From positions 1,426,001 to 1,490,000 of the forward strand of contig NZ_CP120733.1 in NCBI RefSeq assembly GCF_029542625.1: a stretch of DNA of 64,000 bases. The letters run 5' to 3'. How positions within the stretch are numbered: position 1 is the stretch's first letter; every line of letters starts with the position of its first letter. The notes beneath the pieces are model-generated. The model worked only from the letters and a program-made list of their open reading frames with translations, was not told where the DNA came from and searched no databases. The translations under genes were made by a program, and so were the position numbers. This stretch comes from Tepidibacter hydrothermalis. Its GTDB lineage: Bacteria; Bacillota; Clostridia; Peptostreptococcales; Peptostreptococcaceae. Below are positions 36,554-46,086 of this stretch, one piece after another.

Positions 36554-37456
36554 ATGAATGGAATACTTAATATACTAAAACCAACAGGTATGACATCTCA
36601 TGATGTTGTATCAAGAGTTAGAAGAATTGCAAATATGAAAAAAGTAGGACATACAGGTACATTAGATCCAAATGCAGCTGGAGTATTACCTATATGCCTT
36701 GGTAAGGCTACAAAAATAGCTGAACTCATATTGAATAAAGAAAAGACTTATATAGCAGAGTTAACACTTGGGATACAAACAGATACTTATGATTCTTTTG
36801 GTGAGATTATACAAAAGAAAGATCCAAGTCATATAAATGAAGAAGATATATATGCGGCATTTAAAAAATTTGAGGGAGAGATAACTCAAGTACCACCTAT
36901 ATATTCTGCTATAAAGGTTAATGGTAAGAGGTTGTACGAATTAGCGAGAAGTGGACAAACTGATGTTGAAATAAAATCAAGAAAAGTAATAGTAAAAGAT
37001 ATAAAAATAAAAAACATAGATAAAGAAAAAGTGTTATTTGAAGTTACAGTAACTAAGGGTACATACATTAGAAGTCTTTGTAAGGACATAGGAGACGAAC
37101 TTGGAGTTGGTGCTTATATGTCGTTTTTGCTTAGAACAAAGTCTGGTAATTTTGACATTCAAGATACATATACACTAGAAGAAATAGAACAAGCATCTGA
37201 AGAATCAAAATTACAAGATTGCATAGTGGGAATAGACTATCCTCTTACAAACTATGAAAGAATAGATGTAAAGCAAAGTGCATACAAGGCATTTTCTAAT
37301 GGAAATACTATATATCAAAAAGGTCTAATAATTAACCGAAAATATTATGATGAACAATTAGTAAAAGTATATATAGATGATAAATTTTGCGCAATTGGGA
37401 AAATAAAAATAGAAGATGATAATATATTGTTAAAAAGCCATAAATTATTTATTTAA
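36554..37456 (+). CDS. truB: tRNA pseudouridine(55) synthase TruB
   Basis: 300 residues with the N-terminal KPTGMTSHDVV and the catalytic Asp motif GTLDPNAAGVLP near 36-47, then PPIYSAIKVNGKRLYELAR and VTVTKGTYIRSLCKDIG. It makes pseudouridine 55 in the T loop of tRNAs. It lies between nrnA and ribF, the usual order. Confidence 0.96.
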   Translation: MNGILNILKPTGMTSHDVVSRVRRIANMKKVGHTGTLDPNAAGVLPICLGKATKIAELILNKEKTYIAELTLGIQTDTYDSFGEIIQKKDPSHINEEDIYAAFKKFEGEITQVPPIYSAIKVNGKRLYELARSGQTDVEIKSRKVIVKDIKIKNIDKEKVLFEVTVTKGTYIRSLCKDIGDELGVGAYMSFLLRTKSGNFDIQDTYTLEEIEQASEESKLQDCIVGIDYPLTNYERIDVKQSAYKAFSNGNTIYQKGLIINRKYYDEQLVKVYIDDKFCAIGKIKIEDDNILLKSHKLFI

Positions 37457-37471
37457 TTATTGGAGCTGAAT

Positions 37472-38395
37472 ATGATGAAAATAATTACAGATATAAAAAA
37501 CATAAATATAAAACAGGATACGGTTGTAACTATCGGAAACTTTGATGGAGTTCATAAAGGCCATCAAAAAATAATAAAAGACACTATATCAATAGCTAAA
37601 AATAAAAAAATGAAAAGTGTACTTTTTACATTTTCAAATCATCCTGTTAATTTTTTTAGAAAAGACAAAATTAAAAATATAATTACCAAAGAAGAAAAAT
37701 ATGAAATTATAAATAAAATGGGAATAGATATAATCGTTTCTATCCCATTTAATGAATTTGTAATAAATTTAGATCCACAAGAGTACATACAAAAAATTCT
37801 TTTGGACAAATTAAATGCAAAACAAATAGTTATAGGACACGATTTTAGATTTGGTTTAAATAGAGGTGGAAACGCTGAGTTCTTACAAAATATTGGAAAA
37901 ACATATGGTTTTGATGTGAACGTTATGAAACCTATTTGTTTGGAAAATATAAGGATAAGCAGTACTTATATAAGGAGTTTACTGAAAAATGGTGAAGTAG
38001 ATAAGGTAAATCAATTTTTAGGAAGACAGTACAAATTAAAAGGAATTGTTGTACATGGCAAAAAAATAGGAGGAGATATACTAGGATTTCCAACTATTAA
38101 TTTAAAGTATGACGAAAATATATTAATTCCTAAGACGGGTGTGTACCAAACAACAGTAAATATAGATGGAAAAATCTATGATGGTGCAACTAATATAGGA
38201 TATAGTCCAACTGTCAAACAAAATGAATTCACCGTTGAAACATACATACTTAAATATAGTGGAGACTTATATGAAAAAGAAGCATCTATTAACTTCATAA
38301 GAAGAATTAGAGATGAAATTAAGTTTGATACAATACAAGAGCTAAAGAAACAGATGAATATGGATATAGAGAATATAATTTCCTATTCATTATAA
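37472..38395 (+). CDS. ribF: Bifunctional riboflavin kinase / FAD synthetase
   Basis: About 307 residues: FAD synthetase domain with GNFDGVHKGHQ (near 22-32) and SSTYIRSLL, then the flavokinase domain (GFPTINLKYD and YDGATNIGYSPT). It converts riboflavin to FMN and FAD. GGAGC precedes the ATG pair at 37472/37475. Repeat R1 starts at the very next base after the stop codon. Confidence 0.95.
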   Translation: MMKIITDIKNINIKQDTVVTIGNFDGVHKGHQKIIKDTISIAKNKKMKSVLFTFSNHPVNFFRKDKIKNIITKEEKYEIINKMGIDIIVSIPFNEFVINLDPQEYIQKILLDKLNAKQIVIGHDFRFGLNRGGNAEFLQNIGKTYGFDVNVMKPICLENIRISSTYIRSLLKNGEVDKVNQFLGRQYKLKGIVVHGKKIGGDILGFPTINLKYDENILIPKTGVYQTTVNIDGKIYDGATNIGYSPTVKQNEFTVETYILKYSGDLYEKEASINFIRRIRDEIKFDTIQELKKQMNMDIENIISYSL

Positions 38396-38475
38396 AAATT
38401 CGCTTTATGCTAACGCATAGCTCATGTTGCCAACGAGTCCTACGGGCTCCGTTGCTCAAAAATGGTTGCGAATTT
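38396..38475 (-). repeat. Dispersed intergenic repeat, copy R1 (minus orientation)
   Basis: This 80-bp copy matches, on the minus strand, copies R2-R5. It contains the conserved CAACG...CGTTG hairpin and the TATGC-GTTA-GCATA hairpin, and it alone has perfect 8-bp ends, AAATTCGC and GCGAATTT. Its first base directly follows the ribF stop. Confidence 0.9.
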
Positions 38476-38540
38476 AATTCTTTAATCAATGTTATCGAAA
38501 GATTAAAAATCATATACTTTCTTTATAGATGAAAAATTAG

Positions 38541-38569
38541 TTTACTTATAAAGCTAGTTATGTTACAAT
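38541..38569 (+). promoter_or_regulatory. Sigma-A promoter of rpsO
   Basis: TTTACT (38541-38546), 17-nt spacer, TACAAT (38564-38569). It gives a leader of roughly 80 nt. Confidence 0.7.
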
Positions 38570-38586
38570 GGTTAATGTTGAAACCG

Positions 38587-38623
38587 TTGCTCGGCATTTG
38601 ATTCACCGACGAATGCTCAGCAA
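38587..38623 (+). ncRNA. rpsO leader stem-loop
   Basis: TTGCT and GCATT on the 5' side pair with AATGC and AGCAA on the 3' side, with a symmetric internal bulge (CG opposite TC). Many rpsO leaders bind S15 for autoregulation; this one is a candidate. No published class was matched. Confidence 0.55.
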
Positions 38624-38655
38624 TAGGTGTTAAAAAAATATGGAGGTGTTTTAAT

Positions 38656-38922
38656 ATGTTACAAGGAGCTAAAAAGCAAGAAATAATCGAAACTTACAAA
38701 ACTCATGAGGGAGATACTGGTTCTCCAGAAGTTCAAATAGCATTATTAACTACTAGAATAAATGAGTTAAATGATCACTTAAAAATGCACAAGAAAGATC
38801 ACCATTCAAGAAGAGGTCTTTTAAAGATGGTTGGAACTAGAAGACGTTTACTTAAGTACTTAAAAGGAAAAGATTTAGACAGATACAAGACTTTAATTGA
38901 AAAATTAGGATTAAGAAAATAA
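38656..38922 (+). CDS. rpsO: 30S ribosomal protein S15
   Basis: 88 residues, full length, with the S15 core ([21 protein letters not shown] and [18 protein letters not shown]). Primary 16S rRNA-binding protein of the platform. ATGGAGGTG precedes the ATG. It lies alone between its own promoter and terminator and upstream of pnp, the classic order. Confidence 0.98.
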   Translation: MLQGAKKQEIIETYKTHEGDTGSPEVQIALLTTRINELNDHLKMHKKDHHSRRGLLKMVGTRRRLLKYLKGKDLDRYKTLIEKLGLRK

Positions 38923-38925
38923 TAA

Positions 38926-38950
38926 AGGGCAGGGTTTACCTGCTCTTTTT
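38926..38950 (+). terminator. Intrinsic terminator after rpsO
   Basis: GGGCAGG, loop GTTTA, CCTGCTC (one G-U pair), followed by TTTTT. Confidence 0.88.
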
Positions 38951-39018
38951 AAATACATAATAAATTATAAATTATTTCTAATAGGGAATAATAAATATAT
39001 GGCGTATTTTAAATAAAA

Positions 39019-39047
39019 TTGTTTACTAAAATTAAAATTTGTAGTAT
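39019..39047 (+). promoter_or_regulatory. Candidate promoter of pnp
   Basis: TTGTTT (39019-39024), 17-nt spacer, TAGTAT (39042-39047). The -10 is weak; position just upstream of pnp and after the rpsO terminator supports it. Confidence 0.45.
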
Positions 39048-39073
39048 CTTTTACCTATGAGAGGAGGCAAATT

Positions 39074-41200
39074 ATGTATAAAAATTTCGAAATGGATTTA
39101 GCAGGAAGAAAACTTTCTGTGGAAATAGGTAAAGTATGTGAAATGTCAAATGGAAGTTGTATGTTAAAATATGGGGATAGTGTTGTACTTGTGAATGCAT
39201 GTGCATCTTCTGAGCCAAGAGGGGGAATTGATTTCTTCCCGCTTAGTGTCGATTATGAGGAGAAACTTTATTCAGTGGGTAAAATACCTGGAGGATTTAT
39301 AAAAAGAGAAGGAAGACCATCAGAAAAGGCTATTTTAACGTCTAGACTAATAGATAGACCAATTAGACCTTTATTCCCAAAAGGATATAGAAATGATGTA
39401 CAAGTTGTAGCAACAGTAATGTCTACAGATCCAGATTGTCCTACTGATATAGCAGCAATGATAGGTTCATCTGTAGCTCTTTCAATATCAGATATCCCAT
39501 TTGATGGACCAACAGGATCTGTATGTGTAGGATTAATAGATGGAGAATTTATAGTTAACCCTACCGGAGAACAAAAGAAAGAAAGTCAGTTAAACTTAAT
39601 AGTATCTGGAACTAAAGATGCTATCATGATGGTTGAAGCGGGTGCAAACGAATTAAGTGAAGACTTAATGCTAGATGCTATCATGTTTGCACATGAGCAG
39701 ATAAAAAAAATAGTTGAATTCATTGAAAGCATAGTAGAAGAAATTGGAAAAGAAAAGCAAGAGGTTGTTTTATATAAGCCTGATGAGGATGTTGAAACAG
39801 CGGTTAGAGAATATGCTAGCGAAAGTATGAAACAAGCTATAAAAACAGTTGAAAAGCTTGAAAGAGCTGAAAAAATGGCTGAAGTTAAAGCTGATACTTT
39901 ACTTCATTTTGAAGAGATATATCCAGAAAATATGAAAGATGTAGACGCTGTTTTACATAGTATCATAAAAGAATTAGTAAGAGATATGATTGTAAATGAG
40001 AAAATAAGACCTGATAATAGAAAATCAGATGAGATAAGACCTATATGGTCAGAAGTTGGAATTCTTCCAAGAACACATGGTTCTGGACTTTTTACAAGAG
40101 GACAAACACAGGTTTTAACTGTAGCTACTCTTGGATCTTTAGGTGATGTACAAATTATAGATGGACTTGAAGATGAAGAAGATAAAAGATATATGCATCA
40201 TTATAACTTCCCTGCGTACAGTGTAGGAGAAACAAGACCATTAAGAGGTCCTGGAAGAAGAGAAATAGGACATGGAGCACTTGCATCAAGAGCTTTAGAG
40301 CCTATGATTCCAAGTAAAGAAGATTTCCCATATACAATAAGATTGGTATCAGAAGTATTAAGTTCTAACGGATCTACATCTCAAGCAAGTGTTTGTGGAA
40401 GTACATTGTCATTACTTGATGCAGGAGTTCCTATAAAGGATATGGTAGCAGGTATAGCAATGGGACTTATAAAAGAAAATGAAAATATAGCAATTTTATC
40501 TGATATACAAGGAATGGAAGATTTCTTAGGAGATATGGACTTTAAAGTGGCTGGAACTCCAAATGGTATAACAGCTATACAAATGGATATAAAAATAGAT
40601 GGAATAGATAAAGAAATACTAAAAACTGCACTTGGACAAGCTAGAGACGGTAGACTTCATATACTGAATGAAATGAAGAAGACAATAGATACTCATAGAG
40701 AAGAAATGTCTGAATATGCTCCAAGAATAATAAAATTAAAAATACACCCTGATAAGGTTAGAGATGTTATAGGACCTGGTGGAAAAACTATAACAGCTAT
40801 AATAGAAGAGACTGGTGTTAAAATAGATATAGAGAAAGACGGAGAAGTATTCATAATGTCTCCAGACAAAGAATTAGGACAAAAAGCAAAAGATATGATA
40901 TTAACTATCGTTAAAGAAGTTGAAGAAGGGGAAATATATGAAGGAAAAGTAACTAGAATAATGAATTTTGGTGCTTTTGTAGAAGTATTACCTAAAAAAG
41001 AAGGATTAATTCATATATCTAATATAGCTCACGAAAGAGTAGAAAAAGTTGAAGATGTTCTAAAAATAGGAGATATGGTAAAAGTTAAAGTTACTGAAAT
41101 AGATAAACAAGGAAGAATAAATCTTTCAAGAAAAGCATTGATTGAAAAAGCAGAAAAGACAGAAAAAGTAGAAAAAACAGAAACTGAAAAAAAAATGTAG
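39074..41200 (+). CDS. pnp: Polynucleotide phosphorylase
   Basis: 708 residues: two RNase PH domains (catalytic core with [20 protein letters not shown] and [20 protein letters not shown]), a KH domain ([16 protein letters not shown] near 552) and an S1 domain ([17 protein letters not shown] near 625), ending in a Lys/Glu tail. A 3'-5' phosphorolytic exoribonuclease. GAGGAGGC precedes the ATG. Confidence 0.98.
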   Translation: MYKNFEMDLAGRKLSVEIGKVCEMSNGSCMLKYGDSVVLVNACASSEPRGGIDFFPLSVDYEEKLYSVGKIPGGFIKREGRPSEKAILTSRLIDRPIRPLFPKGYRNDVQVVATVMSTDPDCPTDIAAMIGSSVALSISDIPFDGPTGSVCVGLIDGEFIVNPTGEQKKESQLNLIVSGTKDAIMMVEAGANELSEDLMLDAIMFAHEQIKKIVEFIESIVEEIGKEKQEVVLYKPDEDVETAVREYASESMKQAIKTVEKLERAEKMAEVKADTLLHFEEIYPENMKDVDAVLHSIIKELVRDMIVNEKIRPDNRKSDEIRPIWSEVGILPRTHGSGLFTRGQTQVLTVATLGSLGDVQIIDGLEDEEDKRYMHHYNFPAYSVGETRPLRGPGRREIGHGALASRALEPMIPSKEDFPYTIRLVSEVLSSNGSTSQASVCGSTLSLLDAGVPIKDMVAGIAMGLIKENENIAILSDIQGMEDFLGDMDFKVAGTPNGITAIQMDIKIDGIDKEILKTALGQARDGRLHILNEMKKTIDTHREEMSEYAPRIIKLKIHPDKVRDVIGPGGKTITAIIEETGVKIDIEKDGEVFIMSPDKELGQKAKDMILTIVKEVEEGEIYEGKVTRIMNFGAFVEVLPKKEGLIHISNIAHERVEKVEDVLKIGDMVKVKVTEIDKQGRINLSRKALIEKAEKTEKVEKTETEKKM

Positions 41201-41207
41201 TATCAAA

Positions 41208-41238
41208 ATAAGCGCTTTATAAAGTGCTTATTTTTTTT
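41208..41238 (+). terminator. Intrinsic terminator after pnp
   Basis: AATAAGCGCTTT, loop ATA, AAGTGCTTATTTTTTTT (one G-U pair). Confidence 0.92.
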
Positions 41239-41297
41239 ATTTAAAGAAATTATATAAATTTTAATATATGAATAAAATTGATGAAATAACTACAGTT

Positions 41298-41377
41298 GCA
41301 ACTATTTTTGAGCAACGGAGCCCTTAGGGATCGTTGGCGACATGAGTCAGTGCGGAGCAACTAGACGAATTTTTTTT
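41298..41377 (+). repeat. Dispersed intergenic repeat, copy R2
   Basis: It shares the 5' half (GCAACTATTTTTGAGCAACG...CGTTGGCGACATGAG) with the other copies, but its 3' half is different (AGTGCGGAGCAACTAGACG before the T run). Its TAGACGAATTTTTT tail is shared with R3 only. Confidence 0.88.
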
Positions 41378-41416
41378 GCATAAATTCATAAGTCAAATAA
41401 TAGATATATATTGGAC

Positions 41417-41440
41417 GAGGTATTATAGGCTAATACCCTC
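41417..41440 (+). other. Stem-loop in the ylxY 5' region
   Basis: GAGGTATTA, loop TAGGC, TAATACC then CTC (one unpaired base). It lies about 24 nt before the ylxY start and has no T tract, so it is more likely leader structure or a binding site than a terminator. Confidence 0.45.
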
Positions 41441-41463
41441 AAGATAAAAAAGGAGATGAATTT

Positions 41464-42174
41464 ATGATAGTTATAATTAAAAAGAAAAAAGTAATTAGAA
41501 TGGCTTTATTTATATTAGCTATTGGGATGATGAGCCTCATAACTAATTATAGTGTTAGTTGTTTTAATAATAAGCAAGAGCCTTTTTATAAAGGTAATAA
41601 AGAAAATTCAAACCATGTAGCTATAACATGCAATGTTGATTGGGGTAATGAATACATAGATACTATGTTAAAAACTCTTAAAGAAGAAAATGTTAAAATA
41701 ACTTTTATGGTTACAGGTAGATGGGCAGATAAATATCCGGATATACTTATGAAAATAAAAGCGGATGGGCATGAAATTGGAAATCATGGATATAAACATA
41801 TCGATTATAGCAAACTTGATTATAAAGCAAATTATGATGAAATAAAAAAGTCAAAAAAGATAATAGATAACATAATAAAAGAGGATACTAAATTTTTTGA
41901 ACCTCCATCTGGGTCTTATAATGACGATACTGTAAAAGCTGCAGTTGATTTGAATTATATACCTATAAAATGGACATTAGATACTATTGATTGGAAGTAC
42001 AAAGATAATCCTGATAAAATAGTTCAGAGAATAAAATCAAAAGATATGGAGGAGTCAGGTATTATATTGATGCATCCTACTAAAGCTACATCACAGGCTT
42101 TAAAATCTATAATAGAAACTATAAGAAATAATGGTTATGAAGTGGGATGTCTTAGTGATATATTTGATATGTAG
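41464..42174 (+). CDS. ylxY: Polysaccharide deacetylase-like protein YlxY
   Basis: 236 residues: N-terminal membrane anchor (about 10-30) and a NodB/CE4-type domain. The first motif reads NVDWGNEYI in place of the metal-binding TFDDG, while HEIGNHGYKH is kept. This matches the YlxY subgroup found directly after pnp in Bacillus, where activity and target are unclear. AAAAGGAGATG places ATG 41464. Sporulation linkage is suggested by the family, not by this sequence. Confidence 0.87.
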   Translation: MIVIIKKKKVIRMALFILAIGMMSLITNYSVSCFNNKQEPFYKGNKENSNHVAITCNVDWGNEYIDTMLKTLKEENVKITFMVTGRWADKYPDILMKIKADGHEIGNHGYKHIDYSKLDYKANYDEIKKSKKIIDNIIKEDTKFFEPPSGSYNDDTVKAAVDLNYIPIKWTLDTIDWKYKDNPDKIVQRIKSKDMEESGIILMHPTKATSQALKSIIETIRNNGYEVGCLSDIFDM

Positions 42175-42178
42175 TAAA

Positions 42179-42232
42179 TCAACTTTTGAGCAACAGAACT
42201 TGAAAGATCGTTAGCGAGTAGACGAATTTTTT
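42179..42232 (+). repeat. Dispersed intergenic repeat, copy R3 (shortened, diverged)
   Basis: This ~54-bp copy keeps TTTTGAGCAAC...GATCGTTAGCGA and the TAGACGAATTTTTT end seen in R2, but lacks the second hairpin. It lies immediately upstream of the promoter of the M16 peptidase gene. Confidence 0.75.
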
Positions 42233-42236
42233 AATG

Positions 42237-42265
42237 TTGAATAAATATATAATGTAAACTATAAT
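42237..42265 (+). promoter_or_regulatory. Sigma-A promoter of the M16 peptidase-ymxH-dapG operon
   Basis: TTGAAT (42237-42242), exactly 17 nt, TATAAT (42260-42265). It begins 5 nt after repeat R3. Confidence 0.85.
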
Positions 42266-42300
42266 TAAATGTATAACTTTAAAGGTTGGGAGGCTGAAAA

Positions 42301-43542
42301 GTGTCTAAAAAATATACTCTAGATAATGGTTTAGTTATAGTAGGTGAAGAAATAGAGCATGTAAACTCTGTAAGTTGTGGAATTTGGATAGATGCTGGTA
42401 GTCGATATGAAGATGAATATACAAATGGGATGTCTCACTTTATAGAGCATATGTTATTCAAAGGTACTAAAAATAGAACGGCAAAAAAAATAGCTGAGGA
42501 AATAGATAACCTTGGTGGACACATAAATGCTTTTACTAGCAAAGAAACTACTTGTTATTATGTTAAAATGATTGATGAGCATATAGAATCTGGAATAGAT
42601 ATACTAGCAGATATGATATTGAATCCTTTGTTTTTAGATGAAGATATATCAAAAGAGAGAACAGTTATACTTGAAGAAATAAATATGTATGAGGATTCAC
42701 CAGAAGATTTGGCTCATGATATGTTATTTGAAATGATTTATAAAAATCAAGGAATTGGAAGAAATATATTAGGAACAAGAAGTTCTTTACAGAAAATAAA
42801 AAGAGAAAATATGATGGAGTTTTTTTATAAATACTATGTTCCTAATAATTGTGTAATATCTATATGTGGTAATTTTGATTTTGATAATATAGTCAAACTC
42901 ATAGAAGAAAAATTTAAAGGATGGAATAATAAAAAAGATAAAAACATAGATATTAATAATTGCAATTTTAATTTAGGAGTTATAACTAGAAATAAAGATA
43001 TAGAGCAAATGAATTTATGTATGGGACTTGAAGGGATAGGTCTTGAAAGTGAGCATATATACGCTCTATCAATTGCAAATAATATATTCGGATCTAGTAT
43101 GAGTTCTAGGCTATTTCAAAATATAAGAGAAGAACAAGGTACGGTTTATTCTATTTACTCATATTTGACTCTAAACAAGGGTTTGGGTACATTCAATATA
43201 TCTTCCAGTATGAGTGAAAAGAATATATACAAAGTATACAATTCTATTATTAATGAAATAAAATTAATTAAAGAAAATAGTCTTACAAAAGAAGAAATAA
43301 AAAGATCAAAGGAACAATTAAAGGGTAATTATATATTGGGTCTTGAAAGTACCAGCAGCAGAATGATGTCTATGGGTAAGTCACAGATTTTATTAAATAA
43401 AGTAAATAATCCAAAAGACATACTAAATAAAATTAACAATGTAACAGATGATGAAATAGATTATATAATAAAAAGTATTTTTGACAAAGATAAAATAGCC
43501 ATTTCTGTAGTTGGTAAAAACAGTGAGAATTTAAGTTTTTAG
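42301..43542 (+). CDS. M16-family zinc peptidase (MlpA/YmxG-like)
   Basis: 413 residues with the inverted zinc motif HFIEH in MSHFIEHMLFKGT (near 48) and the downstream Glu in ILEEINMYEDSPEDLAHD. It is a pitrilysin-family processing peptidase related to B. subtilis MlpA, with the same place after ylxY. Translation starts at GTG 42301, after GGGAGGCT. Confidence 0.93.
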   Translation: MSKKYTLDNGLVIVGEEIEHVNSVSCGIWIDAGSRYEDEYTNGMSHFIEHMLFKGTKNRTAKKIAEEIDNLGGHINAFTSKETTCYYVKMIDEHIESGIDILADMILNPLFLDEDISKERTVILEEINMYEDSPEDLAHDMLFEMIYKNQGIGRNILGTRSSLQKIKRENMMEFFYKYYVPNNCVISICGNFDFDNIVKLIEEKFKGWNNKKDKNIDINNCNFNLGVITRNKDIEQMNLCMGLEGIGLESEHIYALSIANNIFGSSMSSRLFQNIREEQGTVYSIYSYLTLNKGLGTFNISSSMSEKNIYKVYNSIINEIKLIKENSLTKEEIKRSKEQLKGNYILGLESTSSRMMSMGKSQILLNKVNNPKDILNKINNVTDDEIDYIIKSIFDKDKIAISVVGKNSENLSF

Positions 43543-43553
43543 GGGGGAGTAGT

Positions 43554-43799
43554 ATGAAATTGTCTTCTATTGCTGGCAAGGAGATTGTTAATTTGACAAC
43601 AGGGGAAAGGCTGGGAATTATAGCTGAATCAGACTTGGTAGTTGATGAAGGAACAGGCAGAATCATGGCTTTGGTTATACCAAGAGATAGAAGTTTCTTT
43701 TCATTTAGAAGAGATAAATCAACATTAGAGGTGCCATGGAAAAATGTAAAAAAAATAGGTAATGATATGATTATCATTGAATATGAAGGCAATATATAG
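43554..43799 (+). CDS. PRC-barrel sporulation-associated protein YlmC/YmxH
   Basis: 81 residues of the YlmC/YmxH PRC-barrel family: SIAGKEIVNLTTGERLG at the start and WKNVKKIGNDMIIIE at the end. A short YmxH form is typical between the M16 peptidase and dapG in spore formers. GGGGGGAG precedes the ATG. Biochemical function is not established. Confidence 0.9.
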   Translation: MKLSSIAGKEIVNLTTGERLGIIAESDLVVDEGTGRIMALVIPRDRSFFSFRRDKSTLEVPWKNVKKIGNDMIIIEYEGNI

Positions 43800-43816
43800 C
43801 GTTGGAGGGCAAGACT

Positions 43817-45034
43817 ATGAATATATTAGTTCAGAAATTTGGGGGAACATCAGTAGAATCATATGAAAAAATGAACAAGATATGTGAAATAATAAAAAAA
43901 TACAAAGATGAAAACTATGATCTAGTAATTGTAGTATCTGCAATGGGAAGAAAAGGAGCTCCATATGCAACAGATACTCTTATACAACTGTGTAAGCAAG
44001 TAAACGAAGATGTATCAAAGAGAGAACTCGATCTTATAATGTCTTGTGGAGAGATAATATCTGGTACTTTGCTTGTTAATATACTAAAGAGTAAAAAAAT
44101 CAACTCTATATTGTTGACGGGTGCTCAAGCTGGAATTATCACTAATGCAAAATACGGAGACTCATCAGTTATTGATGTTAATCCATGTAGAATAAAAGAG
44201 GAACTACAAAAAAATAAGGTAGTAGTAGTAACTGGATTCCAAGGAATTACAGAAAATGGAGAAGTCACAACTCTTGGAAGAGGAGGAAGTGATACATCTG
44301 CTGTAATTGTTGGTGCTGGACTAGATGCAAAAATTGTTGAGATTTATACAGATGTTGATGGAATAATGACTGCGGATCCTAGAATAGAACCAAATGCCAA
44401 AGTTATAGATCATATAAACTACGAGGAAGTATTCCAAATGGCTGAAAAAGGAGCTAAGGTTATTCATCCAAGAGCAGTTGAGATAGCTAAAAATAATAAT
44501 ATTGTTTTAAAAATTAAGAACACTTTGAATCCAGGAGATGGAACTAGCATAGGTTCATATTTATCAAGAGAAATAGATGGATATATGAGTATGAACAAAG
44601 ATTTAATGACTGGTATAGCAAATGCAGATGGTATAGTACAAGTTAAAATTACGGACTGTAAAGAAGCTACATTTACAGATATATTAAGTGATATGGAAAA
44701 AAATGAAATAAGTATGGATATGATCAATTTCTTTGTGAAAGAAAAAGCATTTACAATTGATGAAGAAAAGTTAAAGTGTCTTGAGAAATTACTTGATAAA
44801 TATGATATAACTTATGAAATAGTTAAAAACTGTTCAAAGGTAACTTTGATAGGCAGTAGAATAAATGGTATACCAGGAGTAATGGTTAGAATAGTTAGGG
44901 TATTATCTGAAGAAAAAATAGAAATACTTCAAACATCAGATTCACGTATGACTATATCTTGTGTAATAAAACAAGAAGATCTTAGAAAAGCAGTTAATGC
45001 TCTTCATAAAGAATTCAATCTATCCAAAATATAA
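43817..45034 (+). CDS. dapG: Aspartate kinase
   Basis: 405 residues: kinase domain with VQKFGGTSV at the N-terminus and TLGRGGSDTSAVIVG near 150, and two C-terminal ACT domains (about 265-335 and 345-405), expected to sense lysine or related end products. First step of lysine, threonine, methionine and diaminopimelate synthesis. ATG 43817 is set by GGAGGGC; the TTG at 43802 overlaps the site. Here dapG follows ymxH directly, without the spoVF and asd genes found in Bacillus. Confidence 0.93.
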   Translation: MNILVQKFGGTSVESYEKMNKICEIIKKYKDENYDLVIVVSAMGRKGAPYATDTLIQLCKQVNEDVSKRELDLIMSCGEIISGTLLVNILKSKKINSILLTGAQAGIITNAKYGDSSVIDVNPCRIKEELQKNKVVVVTGFQGITENGEVTTLGRGGSDTSAVIVGAGLDAKIVEIYTDVDGIMTADPRIEPNAKVIDHINYEEVFQMAEKGAKVIHPRAVEIAKNNNIVLKIKNTLNPGDGTSIGSYLSREIDGYMSMNKDLMTGIANADGIVQVKITDCKEATFTDILSDMEKNEISMDMINFFVKEKAFTIDEEKLKCLEKLLDKYDITYEIVKNCSKVTLIGSRINGIPGVMVRIVRVLSEEKIEILQTSDSRMTISCVIKQEDLRKAVNALHKEFNLSKI

Positions 45035-45070
45035 GAATTTAAAAAAATATGTATAATTCAAATTTATTTT

Positions 45071-45097
45071 AAGTTGCTATTTAAATAGCAACTTATT
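45071..45097 (+). terminator. Intrinsic terminator after dapG
   Basis: A 24-nt perfect palindrome, AAGTTGCTATTT joined to AAATAGCAACTT, followed by A and seven T. Confidence 0.92.
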
Positions 45098-45181
45098 TTT
45101 TTGCTTAAATTCCTATATATTGGGCAAAATAAGATGAACGTTAATTATGTATTAATGCAATTACAATAATAGGAGGATATT

Positions 45182-45907
45182 ATGGAAAATAAAAAAAATA
45201 AAGATGAGTCTAAGAACAAGGAAATGGTAGAGGATATAAAACAATTAGGGACTCCTAATTTAGGACTTGATAATAAAGAAATACAGTGTATAACTATAAT
45301 TGGTGAAATAGAGGGTCATATGATGTCTGCTCCTCAGAAAAAAACAACTAAATATGAGCATATAATTCCTCAGCTATACGCAATTGAAGAAAATCCTAAT
45401 ATAAAAGGAGTACTTATAATATTAAATACTGTAGGAGGAGATGTAGAGGCAGGACTTGCTATATCGGAACTTATAAATAGCTTATCTAAACATACAGTGA
45501 CACTTGTACTAGGAGGAAGTCATAGTATTGGAGTTCCTCTTGCAACATCAGGAGACTATTCTTTTATAGCTCCAACTGCAACTATGACAATTCATCCAAT
45601 AAGAATGAATGGACTTGTAATAGGAGTGAGCGAGACTTTTGAATATTTTAGAAAAATGCAACAAAGAATTACAGATTTTATAACTAGAACATCAGGTATA
45701 GGCAAAGAAAATCTAAATAAATTAATGAATTCAAGAGATGAACTTGTAAATGATGTAGGAAGTGTATTAATTGGAAAAGAAGCGGTAGAATATGATTTGA
45801 TAAATGAAGTAGGCGGGTTAAAAGACGCAATAGAACATCTAAAAAAATTGATTTCGGATGAAAAAACAGATGAAAAAACAGATGAAAATTCGCAGGAAAA
45901 TAAATAA
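45182..45907 (+). CDS. tepA: ClpP-like serine protease TepA
   Basis: 241 residues of the ClpP/crotonase fold in the TepA/YmfB group. The nucleophile region is GGSHSIGVPLATSGDYSF and the following His is in MTIHPIR. N- and C-termini are charged and low in complexity. It precedes ftsK/spoIIIE as in Bacillus. An AGGAGG ribosome binding site precedes the ATG. Confidence 0.92.
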   Translation: MENKKNKDESKNKEMVEDIKQLGTPNLGLDNKEIQCITIIGEIEGHMMSAPQKKTTKYEHIIPQLYAIEENPNIKGVLIILNTVGGDVEAGLAISELINSLSKHTVTLVLGGSHSIGVPLATSGDYSFIAPTATMTIHPIRMNGLVIGVSETFEYFRKMQQRITDFITRTSGIGKENLNKLMNSRDELVNDVGSVLIGKEAVEYDLINEVGGLKDAIEHLKKLISDEKTDEKTDENSQENK

Positions 45908-45928
45908 TATGTTATAATTATGAGATGG

Positions 45929-45965
45929 AAGTGTTAGTGTGAAAGGCATTAACACTTTTATTAAT
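45929..45965 (+). terminator. Probable intrinsic terminator after tepA
   Basis: AAGTGTTA pairs with TAACACTT across a 13-nt loop and is followed by TTATT. The A+T-rich stem is only moderately strong. Confidence 0.65.
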
Positions 45966-45999
45966 GTAATAATATGCATAATTTATCCGAAAGCTAAAA

Positions 46000-46037
46000 A
46001 TTCAGGTGTGATAAAACTCCATCTGAATTAAGTTTTT
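46000..46037 (+). other. Hairpin with T tract upstream of ftsK
   Basis: ATTCAGGTG pairs with CATCTGAAT (one G-U pair) and TAAGTTTTTG follows. It could be an attenuator in the leader of ftsK. Confidence 0.5.
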
Positions 46038-46086
46038 GCTTTATGTACATAATCTACGTATGATATATTTTGATGGGGTGATGCTT

